Assembly: GCA_001603595.1 (NCBI GenBank)
Contig: LUZK01000072.1
Location: 1-62,840, forward strand
Direction: 5' to 3'
Length of the DNA stretch: 62,840 bases
DNA from: Bacteroidales bacterium Bact_19
GTDB lineage: Bacteria; Bacteroidota; Bacteroidia; Bacteroidales; ML635J-15
In this document: one piece after another, positions 54,137 through 62,067 of the stretch
Layout of the letters: each line of letters opens with the position of its first letter
How positions within the stretch are numbered: the first letter of the stretch is position 1
Notes under the pieces: generated by a model
Seen by the model: the letters and a program-made list of their open reading frames with translations, nothing else
Database searches by the model: none
What the model was told of the DNA's origin: nothing
Made by a program: the position numbers and the translations under genes

Positions 54137-55086
54137 CACCCGTTAATATTATTTTTGTACCATTCAATAAACAATTTTACCCCATTTTCTATATTGATTT
54201 TGGGATTAAATCCTAAAACTTCTTTAGCTTTACTATTATCTGCCCAGGTAATTTCAGATTCTCCTTTAATAGAATCTACATATTCAATGTTGGCTCTGGA
54301 ATTTGTATAGTTTTCAAAAAGTTTAATTATTTCAGAAAGTTTTATGGGGTTTCCGTTACCCAGATTAAAAATTTCAAATTTTGATTTTTTATATTCAAGA
54401 GCAGATATTATTCCCGAAATTATATCATCGACATAAGTATAATCTCTGGCAGAGCTGCCGTCACCAAAAATTTTTAATTTTTCTCCTTTGAAAATGCTCC
54501 GGGCAATTTTATTCATAACTAGGTCAGGGCGAAGTCGAGGTCCGTAAACGGAAAAAAAACGTAATGAAATAAAGTTTAGTTCATATTTTTCGGAATATTC
54601 TTTACCGAGTTTTTCTGATAATAGCTTTGTTTGAGCATAAGGACTAATAGGATTCAGAGAATTGTAATTTTCTTTAAATGGAGTAGGTGAGTTGCCGTAA
54701 ATGCTTGATGATGATGCAAAGATAAATTGTTTAATGTCCTTTTTTACGGCTAATTCCAGTATATTCTTTGTGCCAACAACATTAATTTCTTCATATCCTA
54801 CCGGATATTTCAAGGAATATCTTACACCGGCTTTTGCAGCTAAATGAATTATGGCATCGTAATTATCGTCAATTAAAGATTCAATATTTGAAAGGTCTTT
54901 TATGTCTGCTTCAAAAAATTTGAAGTTTTTATTTTGTTGAGCAATAGTGATATTATTGCGTTTTATTTCCGGGTTATAGTAATTATCAAAGTTGTCAATA
55001 CATAGAACTTTGTGATTGTTGTTCAACAGATAATCACATAGATTGCTCCCTATAAAGCCGGCTCCTCCTGTAACAATTAATTTCAT
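54136..55086 (-). CDS. NAD-dependent sugar epimerase/dehydratase (UDP-glucuronate 4-epimerase-like)
   Basis: Extended short-chain dehydrogenase acting on a nucleotide sugar. The NAD-binding TGGAGFIGSNL is at 6-16, and the catalytic Tyr150 and Lys154 are in SPYAQTKLL with the preceding SSSSIYGN. SVYGPRLRPDLVMNKI and GDGSSARDYTYVDDI are typical of UDP-glucuronate or UDP-N-acetylhexosamine 4-epimerases. The frame extends to 55113, but ATG 55086 (MKLIVTGG) is the natural start, giving 316 residues. It is the first gene of the exporter operon. If it makes UDP-galacturonate, the AsnB enzyme could amidate that uronic acid (inference). Confidence 0.88.
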   Translation of the reverse strand: MKLIVTGGAGFIGSNLCDYLLNNNHKVLCIDNFDNYYNPEIKRNNITIAQQNKNFKFFEADIKDLSNIESLIDDNYDAIIHLAAKAGVRYSLKYPVGYEEINVVGTKNILELAVKKDIKQFIFASSSSIYGNSPTPFKENYNSLNPISPYAQTKLLSEKLGKEYSEKYELNFISLRFFSVYGPRLRPDLVMNKIARSIFKGEKLKIFGDGSSARDYTYVDDIISGIISALEYKKSKFEIFNLGNGNPIKLSEIIKLFENYTNSRANIEYVDSIKGESEITWADNSKAKEVLGFNPKINIENGVKLFIEWYKNNING

Positions 55087-55226
55087 AATTAAAAGAAAAA
55101 TACAAATATACATTAAATTTTTCCATTACATACAGGCGAAAAATCTTTTACAAGAGAAAATTAACAAAATAACTTTGATAATAAACAAAAGGAAAAAAAA
55201 TTATAAATGGAGTTTTAAATTAGGTT

Positions 55227-56187
55227 TTATCGTTTTTTAAATGCCACATAAATGTCAGCTTCAATCATTATATTATTTTCGAAATAGTGGTGAACAAAAT
55301 AAAGATTCCCTGCATCGTCCAGAGTAGGTTCACCCGCAAACTGAGAAACAATTAATTCCGGTTCTTGCCATTGATCATTTATTTTTTTTTGATCTAAAAA
55401 CAGCAGGAGTTCCCAAATAAGTTCTGCAAAACCATAGTTCGTTACCGTCAGAAGAAATAAAAGGGAATCCATCCATTTCGGGTGAATTTACGGTTGCAAT
55501 GTTTATAGGGTCTGATCAGGTATTTCCATTTCTTGTAGTCATCCAAATATCATAATTACCTTGCCCGCCCTCTCTATCTGAATGAAAGTACAAGTCATTA
55601 CCATGCAGGTGAACTTCTCCAATCTTTATTTCTTTCATTAGTCTATCGCCACAGTAAGTCCAATTACTCCATTTTCCATCAATCCATTTTGCAATAAACA
55701 TGTTCATTCCTGTATAGCCTTCTCGAGCCGAAGCGAACCACATTTCGTCCCCTTGAATTGCAACAGCTCCATCGAGAGCAAGTTTGCCGGGATACTGAAG
55801 CCAAACTCTTACTGCCGGTTGCCAAACATTGTTTATTTTATGCGAAACCCAAACTCCTGTTACGCTATCGATAAGCTGTTCATTTGGCGGAATTCTCACA
55901 TCCGGAGTAAAAAAGAAATACATAGTATTCCCATCAGGAAGAATAAATGGAGAGTCTTCGACTCCTGAAGTTTTAATTCCGTCTCCCAATGGTATTGGAG
56001 TTTCGAATTCATCCGAATGTAAAATTGGAGGATGTGGATCATTATCGGGAGTCCGCTTTGAAATATCAACGGGAAGTTTATCAAGTCTATTTACATCGGG
56101 ATAGTTTGGGTCTTCTTTTTTACAACCTAATTGAGAAATAAATAGTAAAGAAGTCACAGTAAAAATTAAAATTTTTGAATTTTTCAT
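55227..56187 (-). pseudogene. PD40/WD40-like beta-propeller lipoprotein, disrupted
   Basis: The first 223 codons (56187-55516) encode a lipoprotein signal with lipobox LGC (C22) and PD40-type propeller repeats (DSPFILPDGNTMYFFF, LDGAVAIQGDEMWFAS, DLYFHSDREGGQGNYDIW). A TGA then interrupts the frame after RNGNT. The same frame continues with INIATVNSPEMDGFPFISSD up to a run of nine A's (near 55390), where it shifts into the frame that reads DQWQEPELIVSQFAGEP and ends at 55227. So one nonsense change and one homopolymer frameshift break an otherwise continuous propeller. The homopolymer shift could be a sequencing error, but the TGA is harder to explain that way. Confidence 0.75.
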
Positions 56188-56407
56188 AATCTATGTTTGG
56201 GTTAGTATTTTTGAATAACAATAACAAATATAAATAGTAATTTTTTTTAAATCACAAAACTCAGAAACTTTTTTTATCATAATTATAAAGAAGGACTGAA
56301 AAATAAAGATATTTCAAATTGGATTATTTTAATTATAAATTATTATTTTTTAGATTATTATAAAATTTAGTTTTTGTAGTAGTAATAGGCTCAATGAAAT
56401 TTCATAA

Positions 56408-56442
56408 TTTCGATAAATATTATTAAAAAAAATATAAATTTG
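56408..56442 (+). promoter_or_regulatory. Promoter for the nitrilase-carbamoyltransferase operon
   Basis: TAAATTTG at 56435-56442 matches TAnnTTTG, with a TTTCG box at 56408-56412 and a 22-base spacer. The first ATG is at 56466. The rest of the 278-base gap to the PD40 pseudogene shows no gene. Confidence 0.45.
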
Positions 56443-56465
56443 TGATTTAAAAATCCTATTTATCC

Positions 56466-57305
56466 ATGAAAATAAAAATTGGAATGGCTCAATTACTTGT
56501 GGAGGGAGGCGAACCTGAAAGAAATTTCAATAGGGCTGAAAAACTAGTTGTAGAAGCTGCTCAACAAAATTGCGATTTGGTTTTGTTACCCGAAACTATT
56601 GATTTTGCATGGACACATCCCTCTGTTTATAACGAGGCTCAACCAATACCCGGAAAATTTAGCTATATATTTACCGAACTTGCAAAGCAACATAATATAT
56701 ATATATGCGTCGGATTAAGTGAACGTAGTAACGAAAAAATTTATAATACTGCCATACTAATTAATAAATATGGTGATATAATACTCAAATATTCTAAGAT
56801 AAATTTGCTCGAAGTGGAGCATCCTTTTTATGAAGTTGGAACTAAGTTGGAGGTTGTTGATACTGAGTTTGGAAAAATTGGAGTGAATATTTGTGCAGAT
56901 AATTATTCCGGAGCTTTGTCCATTGGTCATACACTGGGAAGAATGGGAGCCAATATTTTGTTATCACCTTCATCATGGACAGTTGACTATTGCGTAACGG
57001 AGGAAATGGACCCATATAAGGATAAATGGAAAAAGCCGTTGCAATCATTAGCTTCGCTGTTTAATATGCTTGTAGTAAGTACAACATCTGTTGGCTATAT
57101 TGTTGGCGGACCATATGAAGGCAAAAAAATGGTAGGTTGTTCTCTTGCTGTTAATAAAAATGGGATTATTAAAGAAGGTCATTTTAATGAATTTGCTGGA
57201 GAATTAGTTGTTTTTGAAACAGATGTGCCTAAAAATAAATTTAAAGGTACACAAATTTCAGATTATTTAAGCAGCCGAGGAGTGGATTATTATTCTAAAA
57301 TGTAG
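56466..57305 (+). CDS. Carbon-nitrogen hydrolase (nitrilase superfamily)
   Basis: Amidase-type enzyme of 279 residues with an intact catalytic triad: E43 in LLPETIDF, K111 in YSKINLLE and C143 in VNICADN. Members hydrolyse non-peptide C-N bonds; the glutaminase domain of NAD synthetase belongs to this superfamily. The next gene, five bases downstream, is a PP-loop ATPase. The pair could therefore act as a split glutamine- or amide-dependent amidotransferase, with this protein releasing ammonia (inference). It is the first gene of a four-gene plus-strand operon. Confidence 0.88.
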   Translation: MKIKIGMAQLLVEGGEPERNFNRAEKLVVEAAQQNCDLVLLPETIDFAWTHPSVYNEAQPIPGKFSYIFTELAKQHNIYICVGLSERSNEKIYNTAILINKYGDIILKYSKINLLEVEHPFYEVGTKLEVVDTEFGKIGVNICADNYSGALSIGHTLGRMGANILLSPSSWTVDYCVTEEMDPYKDKWKKPLQSLASLFNMLVVSTTSVGYIVGGPYEGKKMVGCSLAVNKNGIIKEGHFNEFAGELVVFETDVPKNKFKGTQISDYLSSRGVDYYSKM

Positions 57306-57310
57306 CGTTT

Positions 57311-58510
57311 ATGGATAAAAGGGTAGTGATTGTTAACGGGAAACCAACAAATTTTGAATATCAGGTATGTAGTCGTTGTGTTCAGGATTCCACGGTACCG
57401 GGCATAAAATTCGATAAATACGGAGTATGCAACTTTTGCCATATACATGATAAACTTGAGAAAATATTTCCAAATGGAGAAGCTGGGCGGAAAATTCTCG
57501 ATAAATACATTGAAAAAATAAAAAAATCCGGACAGGGGAAAAAATACGATTGTGTTGTTGGAATTAGTGGTGGTAGGGATAGTACTTACCTATTATATTT
57601 AACTGTAAAAGAATTTGGATTGCGTCCTCTTGCAGTTCATTTTAATGATGGCTTTGATAACCCGGTGGCAGGAGAAAATATGGTTAAAGCCACACGCAAA
57701 CTTGGTGTAGAGTTGCGAACCATTTCAAGCGACTGGAGAGAAGCTAAGGAGTTAAAAATTGATTTTCTCAAAGCCTCGGTGCCGGACCTGAATATGGGAA
57801 CAGATATCGGAATAGCATCATCATTATACGGAGTAGCATGTAAAGAAAATCTTAAATATATTTTAATAGGTCAATCTTTTCGTACCGAAGGGATTAAACC
57901 TCTTTCGTGGTCATTTTTCGATGGGCGTTATCTAAAATCAGTTCATAAAAAATTTGGTAAAACTCCATTACGAAAATGGAAACCCGAAGACCCTGGTTTT
58001 AACTTTGGAGTTAAAGAACTATTGTATTATTCATTGATAAAAGGGATTCGTACCATTACGCCCATGTATTACTGGGATTACAACAGATCCGCAGCGACTG
58101 AGTTAATACAAAAAGAATTGGATTGGGTTTATCCCGGAGCTCATTATTATGATGATTTGTATCATAGTTTGATTAAGTATGTTCATAGGGTAAAATTCAA
58201 TATTGATATGAACATGAACAGCGATTCCGCACTTGTTCGCTCAGGTCAGATGACGCGTGAAACAGCTCTTGAAAGGGCTCATGGCATTTATGCAATTGAG
58301 GACCCTAAGGTAATTGATTTATGTATTAAACGACTGGGGCTTACAAGAGAACAATTTGATGAATACATGTCATATCCTCCAAAAACTTTTAGAGATTATG
58401 ATACAATTTATAATCTTATAAGATTATTCAAATTTCCTATTTATGTTTTTTCGAAATTAAATTTGATACCACGAATTACTTATGATAAATATTTTAATGT
58501 AGGCAAATAA
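57311..58510 (+). CDS. PP-loop ATPase, N-acetyl sugar amidotransferase-like (WbpG/PseA family)
   Basis: Protein of 399 residues. The N-terminal Cys-rich segment has C20-x2-C23 and C40-x2-C43 (CSRCVQDST, GVCNFC), as in WbpG/PseA-like N-acetyl sugar amidotransferases. The pyrophosphatase loop is ISGGRDSTY at 85-93. These enzymes adenylate an acyl or keto group and replace it with an amino group from ammonia, giving acetamidino sugars in known systems. HisH/HisF-like partners are usual; here a nitrilase-family protein is next to it instead. Its stop overlaps the carbamoyltransferase start as TAATG. Confidence 0.85.
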   Translation: MDKRVVIVNGKPTNFEYQVCSRCVQDSTVPGIKFDKYGVCNFCHIHDKLEKIFPNGEAGRKILDKYIEKIKKSGQGKKYDCVVGISGGRDSTYLLYLTVKEFGLRPLAVHFNDGFDNPVAGENMVKATRKLGVELRTISSDWREAKELKIDFLKASVPDLNMGTDIGIASSLYGVACKENLKYILIGQSFRTEGIKPLSWSFFDGRYLKSVHKKFGKTPLRKWKPEDPGFNFGVKELLYYSLIKGIRTITPMYYWDYNRSAATELIQKELDWVYPGAHYYDDLYHSLIKYVHRVKFNIDMNMNSDSALVRSGQMTRETALERAHGIYAIEDPKVIDLCIKRLGLTREQFDEYMSYPPKTFRDYDTIYNLIRLFKFPIYVFSKLNLIPRITYDKYFNVGK

Positions 58511-60132
58511 TGATAGTATTAGGAATCAATGGAGGTGTACGTCTTGGCTATCAAGACGTTTCGGCATCATTACTAAAGGATGGTAAAGTACTTGTTGCTA
58601 TTGAAGAAGAAAGACTGAACAGGATAAAATTTTCTCCCGGACAGTTATCAGAATTATCTGTTTATAAATGTCTTGAATATTCTGGATTAACGATTCGTGA
58701 TGTTGATGTAGTTGCTTGCCATGGCAGCACATGGGGAACGGTTTTTGAAAATATTCTTCGTTCATATTTTACCGATAATTTTGGATATTGTCCCGAGTTA
58801 TATTTTGTTCATCATCATACTGCTCATGCTGCTAGTGCGTACTACGGAAGCGGGTTTGACGAGGCTTTAATTATTACTATGGATGCTTCTGGAGACGGTG
58901 TTTCAACTCAAGTATGCACTGGAAAAAACGGTAAAATAGAAATTATCGAAAGATTTAGCCGACCTAACTCACTTGGAATTTTTTATTCTATAATTACCCA
59001 ATTTTGCGGATTCAGACGCGACAGCGATGAATACAAACTTATGGGAATGGCTGCCTACGGCAATAAACATGCTTATGATTTCAGCAATATTCTCGATTAT
59101 AGAAACGGACAATTATTTTTTAACGAAGAATTTTTAAAACCTATTAAGCCTGGAGAATCACAACCTACTCGACAGGAAAAAGCCTACAGCAAGAAACTCA
59201 CGGAAATGCTCGGTAAAGCCCGCCTACGGAACGAAGAAATTACGCAGAAATATTATGACATTGCTGCTTCTGCACAATATCAATTCGAGAAGGTTATTTT
59301 GGCGATGGTTGAAGACTTTCATAAACGCACAGGATTGAGAAAAATTTGTTTGGCTGGCGGAGTTGCATTGAATTGCCTTGTTAATCAAAAAATAATGAAC
59401 CTTGATTTCATTGATGAGATATATGTTCAGCCTGCTACCGGAGATTCCGGAATTTCTTTAGGTGCTGCAATGTATGCTTCGGTACAAAAAGGTTATATTC
59501 CCGAACCTATCGAAACAGCTTTACTAGGACCGGATTTTACCAACGAACAAATTAAATCTGTTCTCGACGAAAATTTAATTAAATATAAATATATTGACGA
59601 TCCGGCCGAAGTTGCTGCCGAACTGATTTCCCAAAACAAGGTTATAGGATGGTTTCAAGGACGAATTGAATTTGGTCCCAGAGCTCTGGGAGCTAGAAGC
59701 ATTCTTGCAAATCCTGCTATGCCTGACGTTAAAAATATTTTAAACAAGAAAATAAAATTTCGTGAACCTTTCCGTCCGTTTTGCCCATCTGTAACAGAAG
59801 AGGATAGCAGAGAATACTTTGTTGGAAAAGCAGAAAAAGCTCCTTTTATGAATATTACCTTTGATACTACACAAAAAGCTAAGGATTTTACTCCCGGAAT
59901 TGTTCATGCCGATGGCACATCAAGAATACAAACTGTTAATAAGGAACTTCAGCCTCTGTATCACTCGCTATTGTGTAAACTAAAAGAAAAAACCGGTCAT
60001 CCCGTAGTTGTGAATACAAGTTTTAACACAAATAACGAACCTATAGTTTTTAGTCCTGCAGATGCTGTGGCTACATTCTACCGTAGTGGGCTTGAGGCTC
60101 TTGTTATTGGAAATTATCTGATTGAAAAATGA
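58510..60132 (+). CDS. Carbamoyltransferase (NodU/CmcH/TobZ family)
   Basis: Enzyme of 540 residues that transfers a carbamoyl group from carbamoyl phosphate, via carbamoyl-AMP, to a hydroxyl of a sugar or natural product. The N-terminal Kae1-like domain has LGINGGVRLGYQD, VHHHTAHAASAYY (metal-binding His residues) and TMDASGDGVST. The C-terminal YrdC-like domain has GWFQGRIEFGPRALGARS, typical of the family, and FRPFCPSV. The length is a little short of many members (about 570-600) but both domains are complete. It overlaps the following radical SAM gene as ATGA. Confidence 0.93.
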   Translation: MIVLGINGGVRLGYQDVSASLLKDGKVLVAIEEERLNRIKFSPGQLSELSVYKCLEYSGLTIRDVDVVACHGSTWGTVFENILRSYFTDNFGYCPELYFVHHHTAHAASAYYGSGFDEALIITMDASGDGVSTQVCTGKNGKIEIIERFSRPNSLGIFYSIITQFCGFRRDSDEYKLMGMAAYGNKHAYDFSNILDYRNGQLFFNEEFLKPIKPGESQPTRQEKAYSKKLTEMLGKARLRNEEITQKYYDIAASAQYQFEKVILAMVEDFHKRTGLRKICLAGGVALNCLVNQKIMNLDFIDEIYVQPATGDSGISLGAAMYASVQKGYIPEPIETALLGPDFTNEQIKSVLDENLIKYKYIDDPAEVAAELISQNKVIGWFQGRIEFGPRALGARSILANPAMPDVKNILNKKIKFREPFRPFCPSVTEEDSREYFVGKAEKAPFMNITFDTTQKAKDFTPGIVHADGTSRIQTVNKELQPLYHSLLCKLKEKTGHPVVVNTSFNTNNEPIVFSPADAVATFYRSGLEALVIGNYLIEK

Positions 60133-61511
60133 AATTTTTAGTTCTAAATTTACCTTATCAAAGTAAAATAATAAGAAAATATTCTTGCTCTTATTTTGCC
60201 AGAGGATTCTTATATCCACCTGTGGAATTGGTTAGGCTGTCAACAATTATTGAAGAAAATAGTTTTCCTGGTGATGAGGTGTTATTTTATGATGCAATTG
60301 TAGAAAATCATGACGAAGATAATTGTATCGAAAAAATAAAAAATATTCAACCGGATTATATTTTCACCATGACCTCGATTGATTTTATTTCTTCTGAATT
60401 AAAATTTATTGAAAAATTAAGACTTTGTGTAAAAAATCCATTAATAATAATAGGTTATATCCCTTCTTTATATCCTGATGATTTTTCAAAGTATGGTGTT
60501 GTTCTGGATGGTAACTTCGAAACAATTGTTTATAATTCATTACTTATAATTAAAGCTGAACAAAAAGCTGATTTTATCGAAATAATAAAAAATGAAAGAT
60601 TAAAAAGAACGGAGCATAATCCTGATTTGATAGTTCATTATAATTTGAAATTCATTAAGAATTATAGATACAAAGAACTTTTTTCAAAAGGTAATACAGG
60701 TTTCACTTATTGGTCTTTCGGATGTCCTTATTCCTGTAGTTTTTGCATAAAAACATACAACCAACACAAAGTTAGTTTTAGAAAAACCGAAAATATTTTG
60801 CAAGAAATAAAATATTTTGCCGAGAATGGAATAAAAAATATAAGATTGCTTGACGACAACTGTACTCTCAAAAAAACGCTTCTGAAAGAAGTTTTAAAGT
60901 TTCAATCTGAAAATGGATTGAAATTTAACTATTACGGATTAACTCGTATTGATTTGCTTGATAATGAGGTTGTGGATTTACTGATAGATTTGAATTTTAA
61001 GCATATTATGATTGGGCTCGAAACCATAAACGAAAATTCGGGAAGAGAATACAATAAAATATTTAACATTGATTTTGAACAGACAAAATTAATACTGAAA
61101 AAACTTAGGAAAAATAAAGTTGAAATTAGTATTTTCATGCTTTTTAATCCTTTAACAGAACAATTTACAGATATTAAAAACACATTGAGTTATTTGCGTA
61201 ATTTGCCTGTAAGTTTTGCCTCTTTATCTTATGTAATTCCATATCCGGGAACAGATATTTTTAAGAAAAATGAGCAAAATATCGAAGTGCAAAATTATCC
61301 GGAATTTCGTTGGAGATGGAAAAAAGATTATTATCTCAATTTGAAAAAAAATGAAACATATTTTTTGAAAAACTTTTATTTTACCAATCCTGATAGATTT
61401 ATTAATTTAATAAGATTATTTTTAAAATATCCATCGCAGGCTTTTGATATATTTTTCGATAGCATGAAGTACCTTTTCACATCGAACAAGGAGCGGGAAG
61501 ATTATTTTTAA
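60129..61511 (+). CDS. B12-binding-type radical SAM protein, divergent
   Basis: Protein of 460 residues. The N-terminal domain (about 1-150) has the Rossmann layout of the B12-binding group (YPPVELVRLSTIIEE, IIIGYIPSLYPDDF), but the usual GG-H-T and GEGE motifs are changed (LDGNFE), so cobalamin binding is less sure than in the other members. The radical SAM motif is C199-PYS-C203-SF-C206, then RLLDDNCTLKKTLL and IMIGLETINENSG. It ends the nitrilase/amidotransferase/carbamoyltransferase operon and probably modifies the same product. Confidence 0.82.
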   Translation: MKFLVLNLPYQSKIIRKYSCSYFARGFLYPPVELVRLSTIIEENSFPGDEVLFYDAIVENHDEDNCIEKIKNIQPDYIFTMTSIDFISSELKFIEKLRLCVKNPLIIIGYIPSLYPDDFSKYGVVLDGNFETIVYNSLLIIKAEQKADFIEIIKNERLKRTEHNPDLIVHYNLKFIKNYRYKELFSKGNTGFTYWSFGCPYSCSFCIKTYNQHKVSFRKTENILQEIKYFAENGIKNIRLLDDNCTLKKTLLKEVLKFQSENGLKFNYYGLTRIDLLDNEVVDLLIDLNFKHIMIGLETINENSGREYNKIFNIDFEQTKLILKKLRKNKVEISIFMLFNPLTEQFTDIKNTLSYLRNLPVSFASLSYVIPYPGTDIFKKNEQNIEVQNYPEFRWRWKKDYYLNLKKNETYFLKNFYFTNPDRFINLIRLFLKYPSQAFDIFFDSMKYLFTSNKEREDYF

Positions 61512-61608
61512 AAAAAAAGTTTAAAAACTTTTAAAAAAATACTTTTAATTCAAAAAAAAACACTAATATTGCAGTCCGAAATTTTAAGGACTTAAAAATA
61601 TATTTGTG

Positions 61609-61956
61609 ATGGAATTAATGAAAGTTGTAAACGAGACTTTGGCTGTAAAAAGGGAATTTCCAAAATTCAAAGCCGGAGATACTATTACCGTAAATTATAA
61701 GATTCGCGAAGGTAATAAGGAAAGAGTACAGTCATTCAGAGGTGTAGTATTACAGATTAAGGGACAAGGTAATACTGCTACTTTTACTGTTCGCAAAATG
61801 TCAGGTGCTTATGGAGTAGAAAGAATTTTTCCTTTTGCATCTCCATTTATCGAGTCAATTGAATTAAATAAAGTTGGTAAAGTACGTCGTGCGCGTATTT
61901 TCTATTTACGTAATTTGACAGGAAAGAAAGCACGTATTCAGGAAAAGCGTTTCTAA
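61609..61956 (+). CDS. rplS: 50S ribosomal protein L19
   Basis: Ribosomal protein L19, 115 residues, located at the 30S-50S interface. Family features: FKAGDTITVNYKIREGNKERVQ in its usual place near the N-terminus (the GD-V-V-Y-I-EG-K-R-Q pattern), FRGVVL, FTVRKMS, GVERIFP and the C-terminal RARIFYLRNLTGKKARI. ATG 61609 is preferred to the GTG one codon upstream. It marks the return to housekeeping genes after the accessory locus. A terminator follows 20 bases after the stop. Confidence 0.97.
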   Translation: MELMKVVNETLAVKREFPKFKAGDTITVNYKIREGNKERVQSFRGVVLQIKGQGNTATFTVRKMSGAYGVERIFPFASPFIESIELNKVGKVRRARIFYLRNLTGKKARIQEKRF

Positions 61957-61976
61957 AATTTTTCTCGAAAAAGATA

Positions 61977-62014
61977 AAACTCCACAGTATTTTATGCTTT
62001 GGAGTTTTTTTATT
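61977..62014 (+). terminator. Rho-independent terminator after rplS
   Basis: AAACTCCA (61977-61984) and TGGAGTTT (62000-62007) form a perfect 8-bp stem with a 15-base loop, followed by a T-rich tail to 62014. Confidence 0.85.
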
Positions 62015-62067
62015 TTACCGGTTTGATGAATTAGTGTAATGTTCAGACCGGGATTTTTATTGTATTA

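Noticed and set aside
2486-55515. TGA recoded as tryptophan, because three TGA stops in broken genes sit where Trp is plausible
   Set aside because: TGA also ends intact genes at sensible positions (acyl carrier protein, first ketosynthase, asnB, carbamoyltransferase, several B12 radical SAM genes), and TGG is used for Trp throughout. The broken genes also contain TAA or TAG stops or frameshifts.
19780-61511. Mobile element or integrated island with insertion sequences
   Set aside because: No transposase, integrase, terminal inverted repeats or tRNA-associated attachment site was seen. The locus may be horizontally acquired, but the sequence shown gives no direct mark of a mobile element.
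61512-61545. A-rich palindrome (AAAAGTTT / AAACTTTT) as terminator after the last radical SAM gene
   Set aside because: The stem is almost only A-T with a two-base loop and no U-tract follows it, so it is probably a by-product of A+T richness.
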